DNA of 64,000 nt from Cephalotus follicularis (lineage: Eukaryota; Streptophyta; Magnoliopsida; Oxalidales; Cephalotaceae), in the NCBI GenBank assembly GCA_001972305.1, contig BDDD01000421.1, positions 334,507-398,506 of the forward strand, read 5' to 3'. The position numbers and the translations under genes were made by a program. Numbering within the stretch: position 1 is the first letter of the stretch; each line of letters begins with the position of its first letter. The notes below the pieces were generated by a model. It was not told the origin of the DNA and ran no database searches. It was given only the letters and a program-made list of their open reading frames with translations. This document shows positions 34,426-45,980 of the stretch, piece after piece.

Positions 34426-37400
34426 CTAAAATAAAAGAGGGTAACACTCTCTAATGTCCTCCTCGCATTCCCAAGTCACCTCGGGTCGGTTAAACTGCCA
34501 CTGAACCTTTACTATAGGAATGGTTCGGTTCCTCAATACCTGCGTCCTCGAATCCAGAATCTGTACCGGTGACTCCTCGCAAGAAAGGACATCTCGTACA
34601 GGAACTGAATCATAATTCAAGACATGTGACGAGTCTCGAATATACCTCATCAACATAGATACATGTAAGACATCATGCACATTTGACAGTGCATGAGGTA
34701 AAGCAAGCTGATAAGCCACCTCCCCAACTCTCTCTAAGATCTCGAAAGGACCAATGTAGTGCAGAGCTAACTTGCCTTTCTTCCCAAATCTCTGCACGCC
34801 ATTCCATGGTGAAACCTTTAGAAACACATGATCACCAACGTCGAAGGTCAGAGGCCTACTCTTGACGCTATCCACACAGCTCTTCTTCCTGCTTTGAGCC
34901 GCAAGCAGTTTCTCCCTGATAAACCTGACTTTCTCAGAAGTCTCCTCTACCAGATCCGACCCAAGCAAAGGTCGCTCACCAACCTCATCCCAACAAATGG
35001 GTGATCTACACTTTCTTCCATACAGTGCCTCGTATGGTACCATACCAATGCTGGAATGATAGCTGTTATTATAAGAAAACTCTATCAGAGGAATGTGGTC
35101 CTCCCAAGTACCAGCAGAGTCAATAATACATGCTCGGAGCATATCCTCCAAGGTCTGGATAGTACGCTCTGACTGACTATCTGTCTGTGGGTGGAAGGCA
35201 GTGCTAAGGTTCAGCTTCGTCCCAAAAGCTGTCTGAAACCTCTTCCAAAAGTTGGAAGTGAAGATCGAATCTCTGTCACAAACTATACTCACAGGAATAC
35301 CGTGCAACCTCACGATCTTCTTGACGTATAACTGAGCTAACTTGCTCGCATAATCTGTGACGTGGGTAGGTAAAAAGTGAGCCGATTTGGTAAGCCGATC
35401 CACAATGACCCAAACCGCATTGTGACGGTTTCGAGTCAGAGAAAAACCCGAAACAAAATCCATCGTTACATGTTCCCATTTCCATTCTGGAATCGGTAAA
35501 AGCTGTAACAAACTCGCTGGCCTCTGATGCTCATCATTGACAGTCTGACAAGTATAGCACTTTGCAACATAGTCAGCAATCTCTTTCTTCATACCGGACC
35601 ACCAATAATTTCTCTTCAAATCTTGATACATCTTGGTGCTACCAGGATGTATGCTATACTGGGATTTGTGAGCCCCATAAAGCAACTCACCTTTCAGTGC
35701 ATCATCATTCGGGAGACACACCCGTCCCCGGAATCTCAATATGCCATCATCATGCACCCGAAAACCAGACTCGGGTCTCAGATTCTCTTGAATCTCTTGC
35801 AACTCAGGATCATGCGCTTGAACATTCTTTATTTGACCCAGTAGTATCGGCTGCGCTTGCATGCTAGCCACAAAAACCCCCGGTGCTTAATTAAACGGAG
35901 ACCATTGTTGGAAATCCTCTAGCATGTTCCACTGAGATATCATCATGTTAGCAATCATAGCCTTACGGATCAAGGCATCCACGACCATATTCGCTTTCCC
36001 GGGATGGTACTGAATACTGAAGTTGTAGTTATTAAAGAACTCAACCATCGCCGTTGTCTCATGTTCAGTGTATCTTGACAGAAAAGATACCTCAAAGTCC
36101 TATGGTCGGTAAAAATCTCAAACTGTGCCCCATATAAGTAATGTCTCCATTTCTGAAGAGAAAAAATAATTGTAGCCAATTCAAGATCATGCGTCGGGTA
36201 GTTCTCCTCATACAGCTTTAGCTTCTGCGAAGCATAAGCAATCACTCTGCCTCGTTGCATCAACACGCAACCCAATCCCTTACCTGAAGCATCACTATAG
36301 ACTGCGAAGCCCTCGTTACACTCAGGTAGCGCCAAAACAAGAGCAAAAACCAACCGATCATTCAGATCATAAAAACTGGCTTCACATTCATCATCCCAGA
36401 TAAACAAAGTCTTCTTTTGGGTAAGCTTTGTCAATGATGCAGCTATCCTCAAGAAGTCCTGAATGAACCTCCGATAATAACTTGCCGAACCAAGAAAACT
36501 GCGCACCTCAGTCACATTCCTTGGTTGCGGCCAATCTCGCACCACTTCAGTCTTTGACGGATCCACCGCCAAACCCTCTCCAGATACTACATGACCAAGG
36601 AAGGTCACATGATCGAGCCAAAACTCGTACTTGCCAAACTTGGCATACAACCGATGCTCTCTGAGAATCTGCAAAACTAATCTCAGATGATAGACGTGCT
36701 CCTCCTCACTCCTTGAGTACACCAGTATGTCATCAATAATTACCACTACGAATTGATCTAGGTACGGTCGAAACACATCGTTCATCAGTGACATAAACGC
36801 TGCTGGTGCGTTGGTGACACCAAACGACTTTAACAAACACTCATAATGACCATACCTAGTCCGGAAGGCAGTCTTCTCTATATCTCCTTCCTTCACTTTC
36901 AGCTGGTGATAACATGACTTCAGATCGAGTTTGGAGAACACCCTTGACCCTTGTAACTGGTCAAAAAAATCTTCAATATGTGGAAGAGGATACTTATTCC
37001 TGATAGAAGCCTTATTCAACATCCTGTAGTCGATGCAAAGCCTTATCGACCCATCCTTCTTTTTCACAAACAACACTGGCACGCCCCACGGAGAAACACT
37101 GGGCCGTACAAAACCCTTATCAATCAGGTCTTGTAGCTGTAACTTCAGCTCTCTCAACCCCGCAGGAGCCATTCGGTAAGGCGCCTTAGAGATAGGAGCC
37201 GTACCTGGTACTAGGCAATCACAAACTCCATGCTCCTCCTCGGTGGCAAAGACACCAAATCTGCAGGAAACACATCTGGAAATTCATTCACAATCGAAAC
37301 TTCCTCTAGGCTCTTACCTCTCTCCTTTCTTCTGTCAACCACGTGTGCCAGAAACCCTTCACACCCATTTTCTAGGTACCTCGATGCCTGAATAAAAGAT

Positions 37401-38023
37401 ATAATCGGCGTCGAGAACGCTTTGTTTCCCTTGAACTGTATAGTAGTTCTATCTGGTAAGCAAAAATTCACAGTCTTGTTATAACAGTCCATGCATGCAC
37501 GGTAAGCTGACAACCAGTCCATACCCAAGATGACATTAAAATCATGTATGGGCAATACAATCAAATCTGCATACACTGGAACACCTGCCATGGAAATCTC
37601 GCAACTTCTATGCACAGAATCTGTACACATGGAACCTCCAGTAGGTGTACTCACATCAAGAACATAAGGCATGCAATCGGGAAACACATTTAAACATGAT
37701 GCAAAACGGGAAGTAATAAAAGAATACAATGCTCCCGAGTCCATCAACACTCTAGCAGAAAAGCCGTAAACATATATAGTATCTCCCACAACAGAAGTAG
37801 ACTCTAGAACCCCTGTCTGAGTGAGAATGAAAACTCTACCTTTCATGATACCCTTGCCGGTATCTCTCCGCTGTGACGGTCTAGGTGCAGAACCATTACC
37901 ACTCACTGGCCCAGTAGGTGCTGTCATCTGACCCCTCGGGAAATCCCTCGCCATGCAGCCAGACTCCCCACATCTCATACACAGCCCTTTCTTCAACCAA
38001 CAGTCCTTCTGAATGTGACCCAT
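34426..38023 (-). pseudogene. pol: Element D protease-RT-RNase H-integrase-chromodomain, decayed
   Basis: Read leftwards: the remaining zinc knuckle (CMRCGESGCMARD, with G-H changed to G-C), protease (VLMDSGALYSFI), RT ([16 protein letters not shown], active site IIDDILVYS at about 36745), RNase H ([22 protein letters not shown]), integrase (HKSQYSIHPGS…CYTCQ, VTMDFVSGF, CDRDSIF, SERT) and the chromodomain-like end (VKVQWQFNRPEVTWE). Lesions: a missing base near 37213 after FVIA, a frameshift near 36030-35970 at the end of RNase H, and a stop near 35889. It retains the tryptophan in SPWG that element B has lost. Confidence 0.93.
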
Positions 38024-39013
38024 ACGACCGCAGGCAGAACAAGCTCCGGGCCTTGTGTTACTCCCCTGACTGGCAGACTGGTTGGATCTATTCTTTGGCG
38101 ATTTTGTTGGAGAACCGCTGTCCTGCCATTTCGATGATGCTAGCCTAGACTGAGTAGATGTCTGTTTACTCTGCTATGCTCGGGCCTTCTCAGCCTGGTC
38201 TTCACCCAACATACTCTCTATCAACCTCGCCTTCTGGGTACCTTCCACAAAGGTACCCAGCTCCATAACTCTAATTCGAGACCGAAGATCCGGTCGTAGG
38301 CATCTCAAGAACCTCCGAATCTTCTTTTCTTCATCGGCCGCCAGATAGGCTGAATGTCTCGCAAGCTCTACAAATCGGGCCTGATACTCAGCCACAGTCA
38401 TGTCACCCTGACGCAGCTCCTAGGGCTCCGTCTCTCTCGTTTCTCGCTCTATCCAGGATACATAAGCCTCCAGGAACTCCTCCTAAAACCCCTCCCAAGT
38501 ACTAGCAACTCCGGTGGCTTCCCATTTAGCTTTAACCATCTCCCACCAGTGAGTGGCCTCACCCCATAATCGGTACACAACAAATCTCAGTTTCTATCTG
38601 TCAGTGCACTCCATCACTTCGAAGATCTTCTCTAGATCCTATAGCCACCTCTCCGCAATAGTGGCATCAAGCACCCCTTTGAAACTGGGAGGATTCTGTC
38701 TCATGAATCTCTCAAGGTTCCTTCCAAACCGATTACCGTCATCATGTATACCCTGAGCAGGATCCATCTGCTGAGGCTGAGCTTGAGCATACAATCTCCG
38801 TATCTCCTCCATGTTCGCTGCATTAGCGGCCATCTGTTGCTGATTAGCAGCTATCTGCTGCTGGATGTTGTCAGCAATGCGGTCCATCGGATCCCTCACA
38901 TTAGGTTCCGCCCCCTGTGGAACATCATTCATTGGATCTCCCCCAGGATTCACCTCCTCGGGAACATCCTCATCAACAACTCTACGCCTTCCGTGTCTTC
39001 TTCGACCGTCCAT
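38024..39013 (-). pseudogene. gag: Element D gag, decayed
   Basis: Starts MDGRRRHGRRR at 39013 and follows the gag of element B closely: RFMRQNPPSFKG, AERWL, ELRQGDMTVAEYQARFVEL, RRFLRCLRP. Several CAG-to-TAG type stops interrupt it (near 38640 after AERWL, near 38417 in TEP-stop-ELR, and near 38174 after ARA). The first zinc knuckle is cut by changes near 38030, leaving GHIQKDC. A short deletion relative to B removes part of the N-terminal linker (about 38900). Confidence 0.88.
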
Positions 39014-39139
39014 TTGTTCCTATAATAGAATAACATTAACCATCATGAACAATCTTAAATCATTAATGAACTTTCCCTATAGGAACACTTATTTAATTGC
39101 CAAGGATAGTATCCTAGCTAAGCATATAATGGTTATATG

Positions 39140-39151
39140 CTTTGATACCAC
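39140..39151 (-). other. Primer binding site, element D
   Basis: On the - strand TGGTATCAAAGC lies three bases inside the 5' LTR end (39155). It is the tRNA-iMet type with one change from TGGTATCAGAGC. Confidence 0.85.
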
Positions 39152-39154
39152 TGA

Positions 39155-41403
39155 TGTCACACCCCGTTTCATTGACAACATAAAGGTCATGGCAATTTAA
39201 CATAAATATCCAGCTTATGCAAAAACGGTAAAATTAAAACTTTAAATACCATTAACATCTTGCGGAAGCATTTAAACATAAGCCGAAAGTAAACTGAATC
39301 TTGCGTCCCATACCACATGATTCCATCAAATAACATCATTAAGTCATTGTCAATTGCCCACTAACGGAGCGTGATCAAGGTTGATTAACATTATTAAAAC
39401 ATTAGTACCATAATCCAAAGTAAATCAGGTCTCAAATACATTGTTTTACATTTATTTAAGTAAATAAATCCCCATCTCCCCTCAGATTCGGCCACGCACA
39501 GTCAAAATCCACATCACTGCATCAATCTGCATTAGTAGGGGGTTAGCCTTTGTCCTCACTCGGCTAAATCATAAGTGTAATTCAAGGTTAGTGATAATGA
39601 ATATCATGAAATGAATGCACTCATGATGCAATATATAATACATCGCCATACGTACATATACATATGTATATGTATATATATATATATATATATACACCAA
39701 TAGGTGCAACGATGCCAAGTGGCTACAGCCATCAAATCATCAATCATGTCTCAAAGGACAAAACCAATCAAATCGAATCGGTACAAAGAGCGCCGCCATC
39801 TCCAGGCCCCGACGTCGTACTCTTGCTTCGGCCCCCGACTCCGAGGTCACGAAACAAGGCAACAAATAAAACTCATGATGCTCGCACTCTGTGTTCAGCA
39901 ATCATGGCAACCTGTGTTACTTGTACTATGTGTCAGGTAACATTGTATTTGGGCGTCCCTAGCCATCTCCTGGCCCCTAGGAAAACATCCCACCACCGGC
40001 CATCGACGACACTCCTTCACCCCAGCCAGTACGGCATCAATCACAATCAACAAATCAAATCAATTCAAATCGTTTCTGAGTAATTTATAAAGTACTGGAA
40101 ATAATAGGTTTATATCAAAATGTATTACATCTTTGAAACCATGTTTCAATCCGTTAAAAACATACATTTATCAAAAAATATATTTTCATATCAAATAATG
40201 ATTTGTATAAAATCATGTACACATTTCTAAAATGAATAAAACACTTTAGAATCATCCAAATTCCAATCATCAATTCATTTCATATCAGAATGCAATGCAA
40301 AGATATGCTCAAAGTGCGGGTCAGTCCCTAACCAGTCGGCTGTCTCTTCTTGACAGTCAGCTGTCCCTCCTTGGCAGTCAGCTGCCTTCATTCAACTGTC
40401 GGCTGCTCTCTTGGTAGTTGACTGATTTCTCTTGATCAGTCGGCTACCCACTCATGGCAGTCGACTACACAACCTTCTACAGGTTTTTCCTATTCAACGC
40501 ATGAATAGTCGACTGGTTCTCACGTCCAGTCGATTGTTTCTCATTAAGCAGTCGGCTGTTCATACTGAACAGTCGGCTGCCTCCCTGTGGCAGTCGACTG
40601 GATTTACGACAGTAGGCAAAAATAACAGCAAAACACATGCAATTCTTAACCAATCCAATTCAATTCCGAGCATTCAGCAACAATAACACACATTCATGCT
40701 CATATAACAGTCTATTGCATGCATTTCACCGATTAATGTCCATTATAACGGAACTTAAATCACAATTATGAGATTTACCCCTACCTTAGAATTCCAAGTT
40801 AGGAATTGCAATCCACATCTTTGAGTCCCAATGCGAGTTCCAAGCTTCCAAATCCGTCCAGCAACACCAACAAGTCCGGTTCTTCCACCGAATCAAGCTT
40901 CCAAGTCCTCAATCCAAAGTATGGAGCATTAGGGTAACTTATCTCTCTCACAAACTCTCCATTTCTCTTTATCTTAGAATGCTGATGGAAGAGGGGAGAA
41001 AGTGTGTTTTTATGGACATTTTCGTGCCTCTCTCCTCACAAGCCGACACTGTCACCAGCCATTGTCCTCTCTCCCATCTCCTCTGCCAAAAGAGGTCTGC
41101 CAACACATTTTTAACTAACATGTCCCATGGCAGTCGGTTGCCTTGTCTAGGCAGTCGGCTGTCTCTGCCGATATAATCCAGCCGGCTGTCCCTCACAGCA
41201 GCTGGCTGGTCCCTTCCCTTAGGGTCCAGTCGACTGTCTCCCTATGATAGTCGGCTGGCCGCCTGTTTCAGCACTTCTACACTTCAACTTTTGCTCAAGA
41301 CTTAACATTTCAAAATGGGAAAAGTCACAATTCTCATTAATTCAAAGCCTAAATTACATTGGACATACAATATTACACTTTAATGAAAATCCCGGGTGCC
41401 ACA
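39155..41403 (-). repeat. Element D 5' LTR
   Basis: 2,249 bp. On the - strand it starts TGTGGCACCCGGG and ends GGGGTGTGACA. It contains the perfect TTAGCC/GGCTAA hairpin (39543-39567), a TA microsatellite (39660-39695), and CAGTCGGCTG palindromes at 40325-40610 and 41130-41250. It is collinear with the three pieces of the 3' LTR, with many more differences than between the two LTRs of element B. Confidence 0.92.
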
Positions 41404-41408
41404 CACTC

Positions 41409-42338
41409 TTTGTTGAATTTTTCTTTCTTCTTAAGATTCGGGCAATCACTTTTGAAGTGGCCCGGCTTTTTACACTCATAGCATGTTGGTTCTTCCTTTT
41501 TGCTTGATTCTGCATTGTGAGGGAACTTCTTGAAAGCCTTCTTGCCCTTTTGACTTTTGAGAAACTTCTTGAATATGGAGGTGATAAGTGCCAAGTCTCC
41601 ATCACCACCACTCTCACTATCTTCCTTCGAGGCTTTTAAGGTAATCGTCTTCTTCTTTTTGACTTCAACATGCTCATGATTCTTCATTGTTGTCTCATGT
41701 GTCATTATGGAACCAAGGAGTTGTTCAAGTGGAAGAGTTGAAAGGTCCTTAGCTTCCTCAATTGCCGTTTCCTTTGGAGTCCAACTTCTTGGCAAACACC
41801 TTAAGATTTTCCTTGCAAGTTCTTGGTTAGAATAAGATTTGCCAAGATTTTTAAGGGATTTAACAATTGTAGTAAAACGCGTAAACATATCACTTATACA
41901 TTCATTGTCATGCATCAAAAATAATTCGTATTCATGAACAAGCATACTAATTTTCGATTCTTTTACTTGATTAGTACCTTCATAAGTGACTTCAAGCAAA
42001 TCCCACATTTCTTTAGCCGAGTCGCAAGAAGAAATGCGATTAAACTCATTTGGACCAATGGCACAAAACAAAACATGCTTAGATTTTGAATTTAATTGTA
42101 ACGTTCTAAAATCATTATCGTTAAATTCATTTTCGGGTTTTAGTGAGACTACACCTTCTATCGTTCTTGTGGGCATCCTAGGACCATTTACAATAATATG
42201 CCATAGTTGATAGTCTAAGGATTGTAAAAAAAATTTCATTCTAGTTTTCCAAAAACTATAATTGTTTCCGTCAAAAAATGGGGTTCTAGAGATTGAGGAA
42301 CCTTCTACTCCTACGTTTAGATTCATAGAAGATGACAT
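41409..42338 (-). CDS. gag: Element C gag N-terminal part (UBN2-type, CCHC knuckle)
   Basis: Ty1/copia capsid protein. The ATG is at 42338, about 45 bases after the primer site. The N-terminus reads FDGNNYSFWKTRMKFFLQS, the usual gag start of this branch. The UBN2-like capsid region follows, with EMWDLLEVTYEGT, MLVHEYELFLM, FTTIVKSLKNLGK and ILRCLPRSW. A single zinc knuckle CYECKKPGHFKSDC (about 41440-41480) and a Lys-rich tail come next, where element D has inserted. No stop or frameshift is seen in its 310 codons, so the gag kept its frame until D arrived. The rest of the protein continues at 28213 leftwards. Confidence 0.9.
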
Positions 42339-42381
42339 GGATCTTTATATTTCTAACAATTAAGAATTATGAAATAACCTT

Positions 42382-42393
42382 TCTGATACCAAC
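42382..42393 (-). other. Primer binding site, element C
   Basis: On the - strand TTGGTATCAGA follows the 5' LTR end (42394) within a base or two. It is the usual tRNA-iMet site of copia elements. Confidence 0.85.
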
Positions 42394-43492
42394 TGAAAAA
42401 CCTATATGGCAACCTTAAACTTAAAGAGATATTTCTTTGCGAAAAAAACAAATTGAGCTATGAAGCTAAACAAACATACAAGAACAAATAAAACAATTGT
42501 AAGTAAAGAGAGAAGGGATAGAGAGAGTGTAAACAAATTTATAGTGGTTCGACAAAATTCGTGCCTACGTCCACTTTCTCAAGACTCCTTTGAGATTCCA
42601 CTAGAGACCATTAGCAACCTTTGATTTTGTCTTGTGGGTGCAAATCAAAGAAAAACACCTTACACTTGATTTTGGGTTTTGGGTGCAAATCAACTAAACA
42701 CCTTACAAGTGATTGACCCCCTTTGATAATCTTACTAAGGGTTCACTTCCCTTGATTATCTCACGAAGGATTCACTCCTCTCTTTTACAATGAAAGATAT
42801 GTAAAATGGTTTGTGTTTACAAAGTAACCTCTCAAAGGTTGGATATCAAAGTGTTTGACCCACAAGCTTTGAAGGATTTGAAAGTGGAAGTTTTTTTTCT
42901 TTCTAAGTTCTTCTCTTTAGATTTGAAAGTTGAAGTTATTGAACTCTTGTTCTTAGATTGTGCAAAAGTCATTTCGGTCTTGATTCTTGGCTTGTATATA
43001 TAGCTTTCCTTTGATTCTAGCCGTTGGTGAAGTTATTTGGCCGTTGCTTGTATCTCGGAACTTGTTGCTTTAAGGTCGGCACTTTAAAACGAAGTCAGAC
43101 ATTGTTCCAGCCGTGCAAAGCGTCGACGGTGTCGCTTAAAGCGTCGGCGCTTATGCTACCGTTATGCATTGTATTTGAATTTTCTCGTTTAGTTCGCTGA
43201 CGCTTTGATCTGGGTGTCGACTCTTTGGCATAAAGCGCTGACACTTTCCCTTGAGCGTCGCCGCTTTAAGTTCCTCAAATGATTTTGCAAGACACTGTTT
43301 TTAACCGCTGATACAAGCTCCTTAAGCGTTGACGCCTTGCTCCAAACCGCTAGCGCTTTCCATTAGACCGTCGGCGCTTTGATCAATTTCTGCACTTTCT
43401 TATTTTGTTTATCTTTTACTTGCACAGAAAGTAAAAATATTAAATACAAATATGTAATCATTAAAATTTAGGATTGAGACTAAAAGTCAACA
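42394..43492 (-). repeat. Element C 5' LTR
   Basis: 1,099 bp. On the - strand it starts TGTTGACTTTTAG and ends AGGTTTTTCA, next to the target duplication ATACC at 43493-43497. The TATA box and the GCGTCGACG / GCGCTGACGC palindrome cluster (43100-43390) match the 3' LTR with scattered substitutions. Confidence 0.92.
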
Positions 43493-43825
43493 ATACCCAT
43501 TTATTAAGGTCCGTATTTCCAATTCTAGATAAATCTATTCTCAACACGTCAAAAATGTAAAAGAATAACAGTGATAATGCTAGTGTTGTCACCGAGAACC
43601 AGTACACTCCACTCACCATTTTCATCTATAATTAAAATGAGTATTATCAATAATTGTGTATTCATGACCAAAGGAATAATTTGGCCAAAAAAAAAAAAAG
43701 GTACAAGTAAATCTAAATAATATCACTAGTGGATTTGTTTTGATATTGCAAAGAGAAGTTGGTGCATGTGGTGTGGTATGCAGGTAATTACCCCGACATT
43801 TCGATTCTTATCACAGAGTGATAAA

Positions 43826-44570
43826 TGTTACGAATCTCAGATATGAAAGAAAAGCTATTAAATGTGCATAAGTATATAAGACTTTGGATGACCCAATTTT
43901 TTAAGCTAGTTTTTAAGGTTGGTTTTTTCTATTGTCTTATCAATTATGTTTTTATTGACCATGTACAGTTACACGATAATTCATCAAATGAGGTGACCTA
44001 AGGGGGAGATAAGAGTTACATGAAGAGAAGTCCACCTATTAGAGTGCAGGTAACCGGAGTGAAAGTCGTCTCCCTACCAAAAGAAGTGAGAGGAAATGAC
44101 TACTAGTGCAGAGGATTACCTAAAAGTAGAGTGAAACTAACAAAAGTAAGAGTCGTCTCTCTTCTTGAAGGTGGGAGGAAAGGGTTACCTATGGAAATGA
44201 CTATTCGTGTTGAAAAAATAGAGAGGAAAGGGTTGCAGAAAAATAGAGTGAAACTAACAAGAGTGGGAATCGTCTGTCTCCTTGAAGGTGGGAGGAAATG
44301 GCTAACTAAAAATAGAATGAAATTAACAAGAGTGAGAGCATTCTCTCTCCTTGAAGGTGAGAGGAAAGGGCTACCAACAGAAATGATTACATGAATAGAG
44401 TGAAGCTATCTAGAGTGACAGTTGTCTATCTGCGTAGAGTGAGCTGACGAGAACCCTTGTGTAAGAATGAGAGAATGTTATGAATCACACATCAGAAAGA
44501 AAAGTCAATAGATTTTGGTATACAAGACTTTGGGTTCTCTAAGTTTATGATGTTAGTTCTTTCAAATGTT
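43826..44570 (+). repeat. TRIM-like pair of short repeats around a minisatellite
   Basis: Two related stretches begin TGTTACGAATCTCAGATATG (43826) and TGTTATGAATCACACATCAG (44474) and share GAAAGAAAAG, then ATAAGACTTTGG or ACAAGACTTTGG. This is the look of the LTR starts of a small terminal-repeat element. Between them (44040-44450) are four to five diverged units containing GTGAAACTAACAAGAGTG and CTCCTTGAAGGTGGGAGG. The open frame through these units (44131-44394) encodes the repeat KLTRVR…LLEGGRKGLP and is regarded as non-genic. Ends and target duplication could not be fixed. Confidence 0.45.
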
Positions 44571-44997
44571 CTGATCAGAGTTAGTCGCCAGGAAATACGC
44601 GATGCATGTTTAAAATTGTTTAATCAAATCTATATAATTCATGTATCTTTTCTAAATCAAGTAATACCTGATGTCTTTCTGTGGCACCATTATCTAAAGT
44701 GGAAGCAGTTAAAATGATTTAATGAACCTTTAATTCATAGCATTTTTAATTTAGAAAGTACAGTGAAAATGGATTGAAGCTTTATTAGTAATATAGATAT
44801 ATAGATAGATATATGTGGGCTTTAAAATATGCGATTACATATTCTCCTATAACAGATGCTCTCAGCAACATAATTTGAAAAATAAAAGAAGAAATTAAAG
44901 ATAACACAAATAACAAATAGTCTTTTTATTTCTTAGATTATTCAAATTATATGGTTCTTATGAAATCACAAAACTTAGAAGATATTACCTGTTGCAG
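44571..44997. other. AT-rich spacer
   Basis: No gene or clear repeat, apart from a short ATAG microsatellite near 44800. Confidence 0.5.
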
Positions 44998-45437
44998 CTA
45001 CATTAACATTCTTTTACCCCACTTATACTTGAGCACATTTCTATTTATCTGGTAGTTGTGTAAGTAAATTCCACCGACTTGCGCCTCCTAGTTGCAATTG
45101 CGACCACCACATTCCATAATGATAAAATTATCATCACTCACAAAAGCATAAAAAAACAACATGGAAATCATCGTACCACAAATTGCAAAAAAAAAAAAGG
45201 TGTTGTACCGAAATAATTGATGCGAAATCCAAGTTCGTAAGTGTCATTACGGTTGAGAGAATGGAGGCCAGGATCATCGTCACGGGATTTACAGTGGATG
45301 CCAAGTTTTTTATTTACCATTAGCTAGTTGGAGATGCATACATGGTACCTTTTAAATTCTCAGCAACTACCTATGCCAAAGTACAAGGCAAGCAAGAACA
45401 TGCACAAGTAAAAACGGCTTAGTGTGTTTTGCTTCAT
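44998..45437 (-). pseudogene. Plant self-incompatibility S1-like (SPH) pseudogene
   Basis: The only host-gene relic recognised. On the - strand an ATG at 45437 starts a signal-peptide-like MKQNTLSRFYLCMFLLALYF. After two stops come LGIHCKSRDDDPGLHSL, ELGFRINYFGTTPFFF, and, after a frameshift in a run of 12 T, CNLWYDDFHVVF. The end reads GRNCN-stop-EAQVGGIYLHNY. The order H/C-K-S-x-D-D-D-x-G, F…FGTT.FFC…W…FH, then C.W…GIYL is that of the S-protein homologue family (plant self-incompatibility protein S1 family): small secreted cysteine-containing proteins of about 110-150 residues, named from poppy pollen recognition. Length matches the family. At least three stops and one frameshift show it is dead. 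Confidence 0.8.
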
Positions 45438-45980
45438 TTGTTTTGGTTCCTCCTAAGATTAAGAGATATTAAGAGTGTGATACTATATTGAAACTGATGG
45501 TAGATTGTGTTTTTATATCCAAAGAAGGCTAAATCATTTGAATAATGTTATTAACTAACAGTGAGGTGGCATAACAAGTTAAAATTTTATTATTTATTAT
45601 TTTATTAAAAATCAAAACATCATTAATAATATTTAAAAAAAGACCAATAAAATACATTTATGATTACATCTCACTTGGCATTACTCTATATAATTGGTAT
45701 CCTATTTATGGATTTGGATTATGAACCAAAATTTATATATAGTAACAAATTTTTACATAAGAATGTACCAAAATTGAAACTGTGCACGAACATAATAATC
45801 TTGATTAAAAAAAAATCAATATATGCATACATAAGAACAAATGGGTGTAAAAAATTCCTCTGCAATAATCTTGATTAGATTTTCATAATCCTCATATTCA
45901 AAACTTGCACGACAAATCACTTGTCACAACATAAGAAAGATATTTTAATTCATATATGGGGATAATGATTATTCTTTGTG
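45438..45980. other. AT-rich spacer
   Basis: Upstream flank of the S1-like pseudogene. No TATA box or repeat could be assigned with confidence. Confidence 0.4.

Larger units (their letters stand above)
28214..41403 (-). mobile_element. Element D: Tekay/Del-like chromovirus inserted in gag of C
   Basis: Lies on the - strand between TACTC (28209-28213) and CACTC (41404-41408), a target duplication with one mismatch. Its right (5') LTR is 39155-41403. Its left (3') LTR is 28214-34380, swollen by two solo LTRs (E and F). Gag and pol run right to left between 39013 and 34426 and carry many stops and frameshifts, so it is older than element B, to which it is closely related in protein and LTR modules. 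The insertion point is just downstream of the CCHC knuckle codons of element C gag. Confidence 0.92.
25766..43492 (-). mobile_element. Element C: SIRE-like copia element with gag only, split by element D
   Basis: Outer element of the central nest, flanked by ATACC (25761-25765 and 43493-43497). Its LTRs (1,098 and 1,099 bp) lie at 25766-26863 (3' LTR) and 42394-43492 (5' LTR). Without the inserted element D, the inside is only about 2.3 kb: primer site, gag, a short C-terminal tail and a polypurine tract. No protease, integrase, RT or RNase H is present, so it was non-autonomous when it last moved or lost pol by deletion. The gag type (UBN2-like with one CCHC knuckle) and the GGGGGAG-rich tail point to the SIRE/Maximus branch of Ty1/copia. 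Confidence 0.88.

Noticed and set aside
44131..44394. 87-codon repeat-protein ORF
   Set aside because: It is the translation of a diverged minisatellite. Neighbouring units contain stops and the start is arbitrary.
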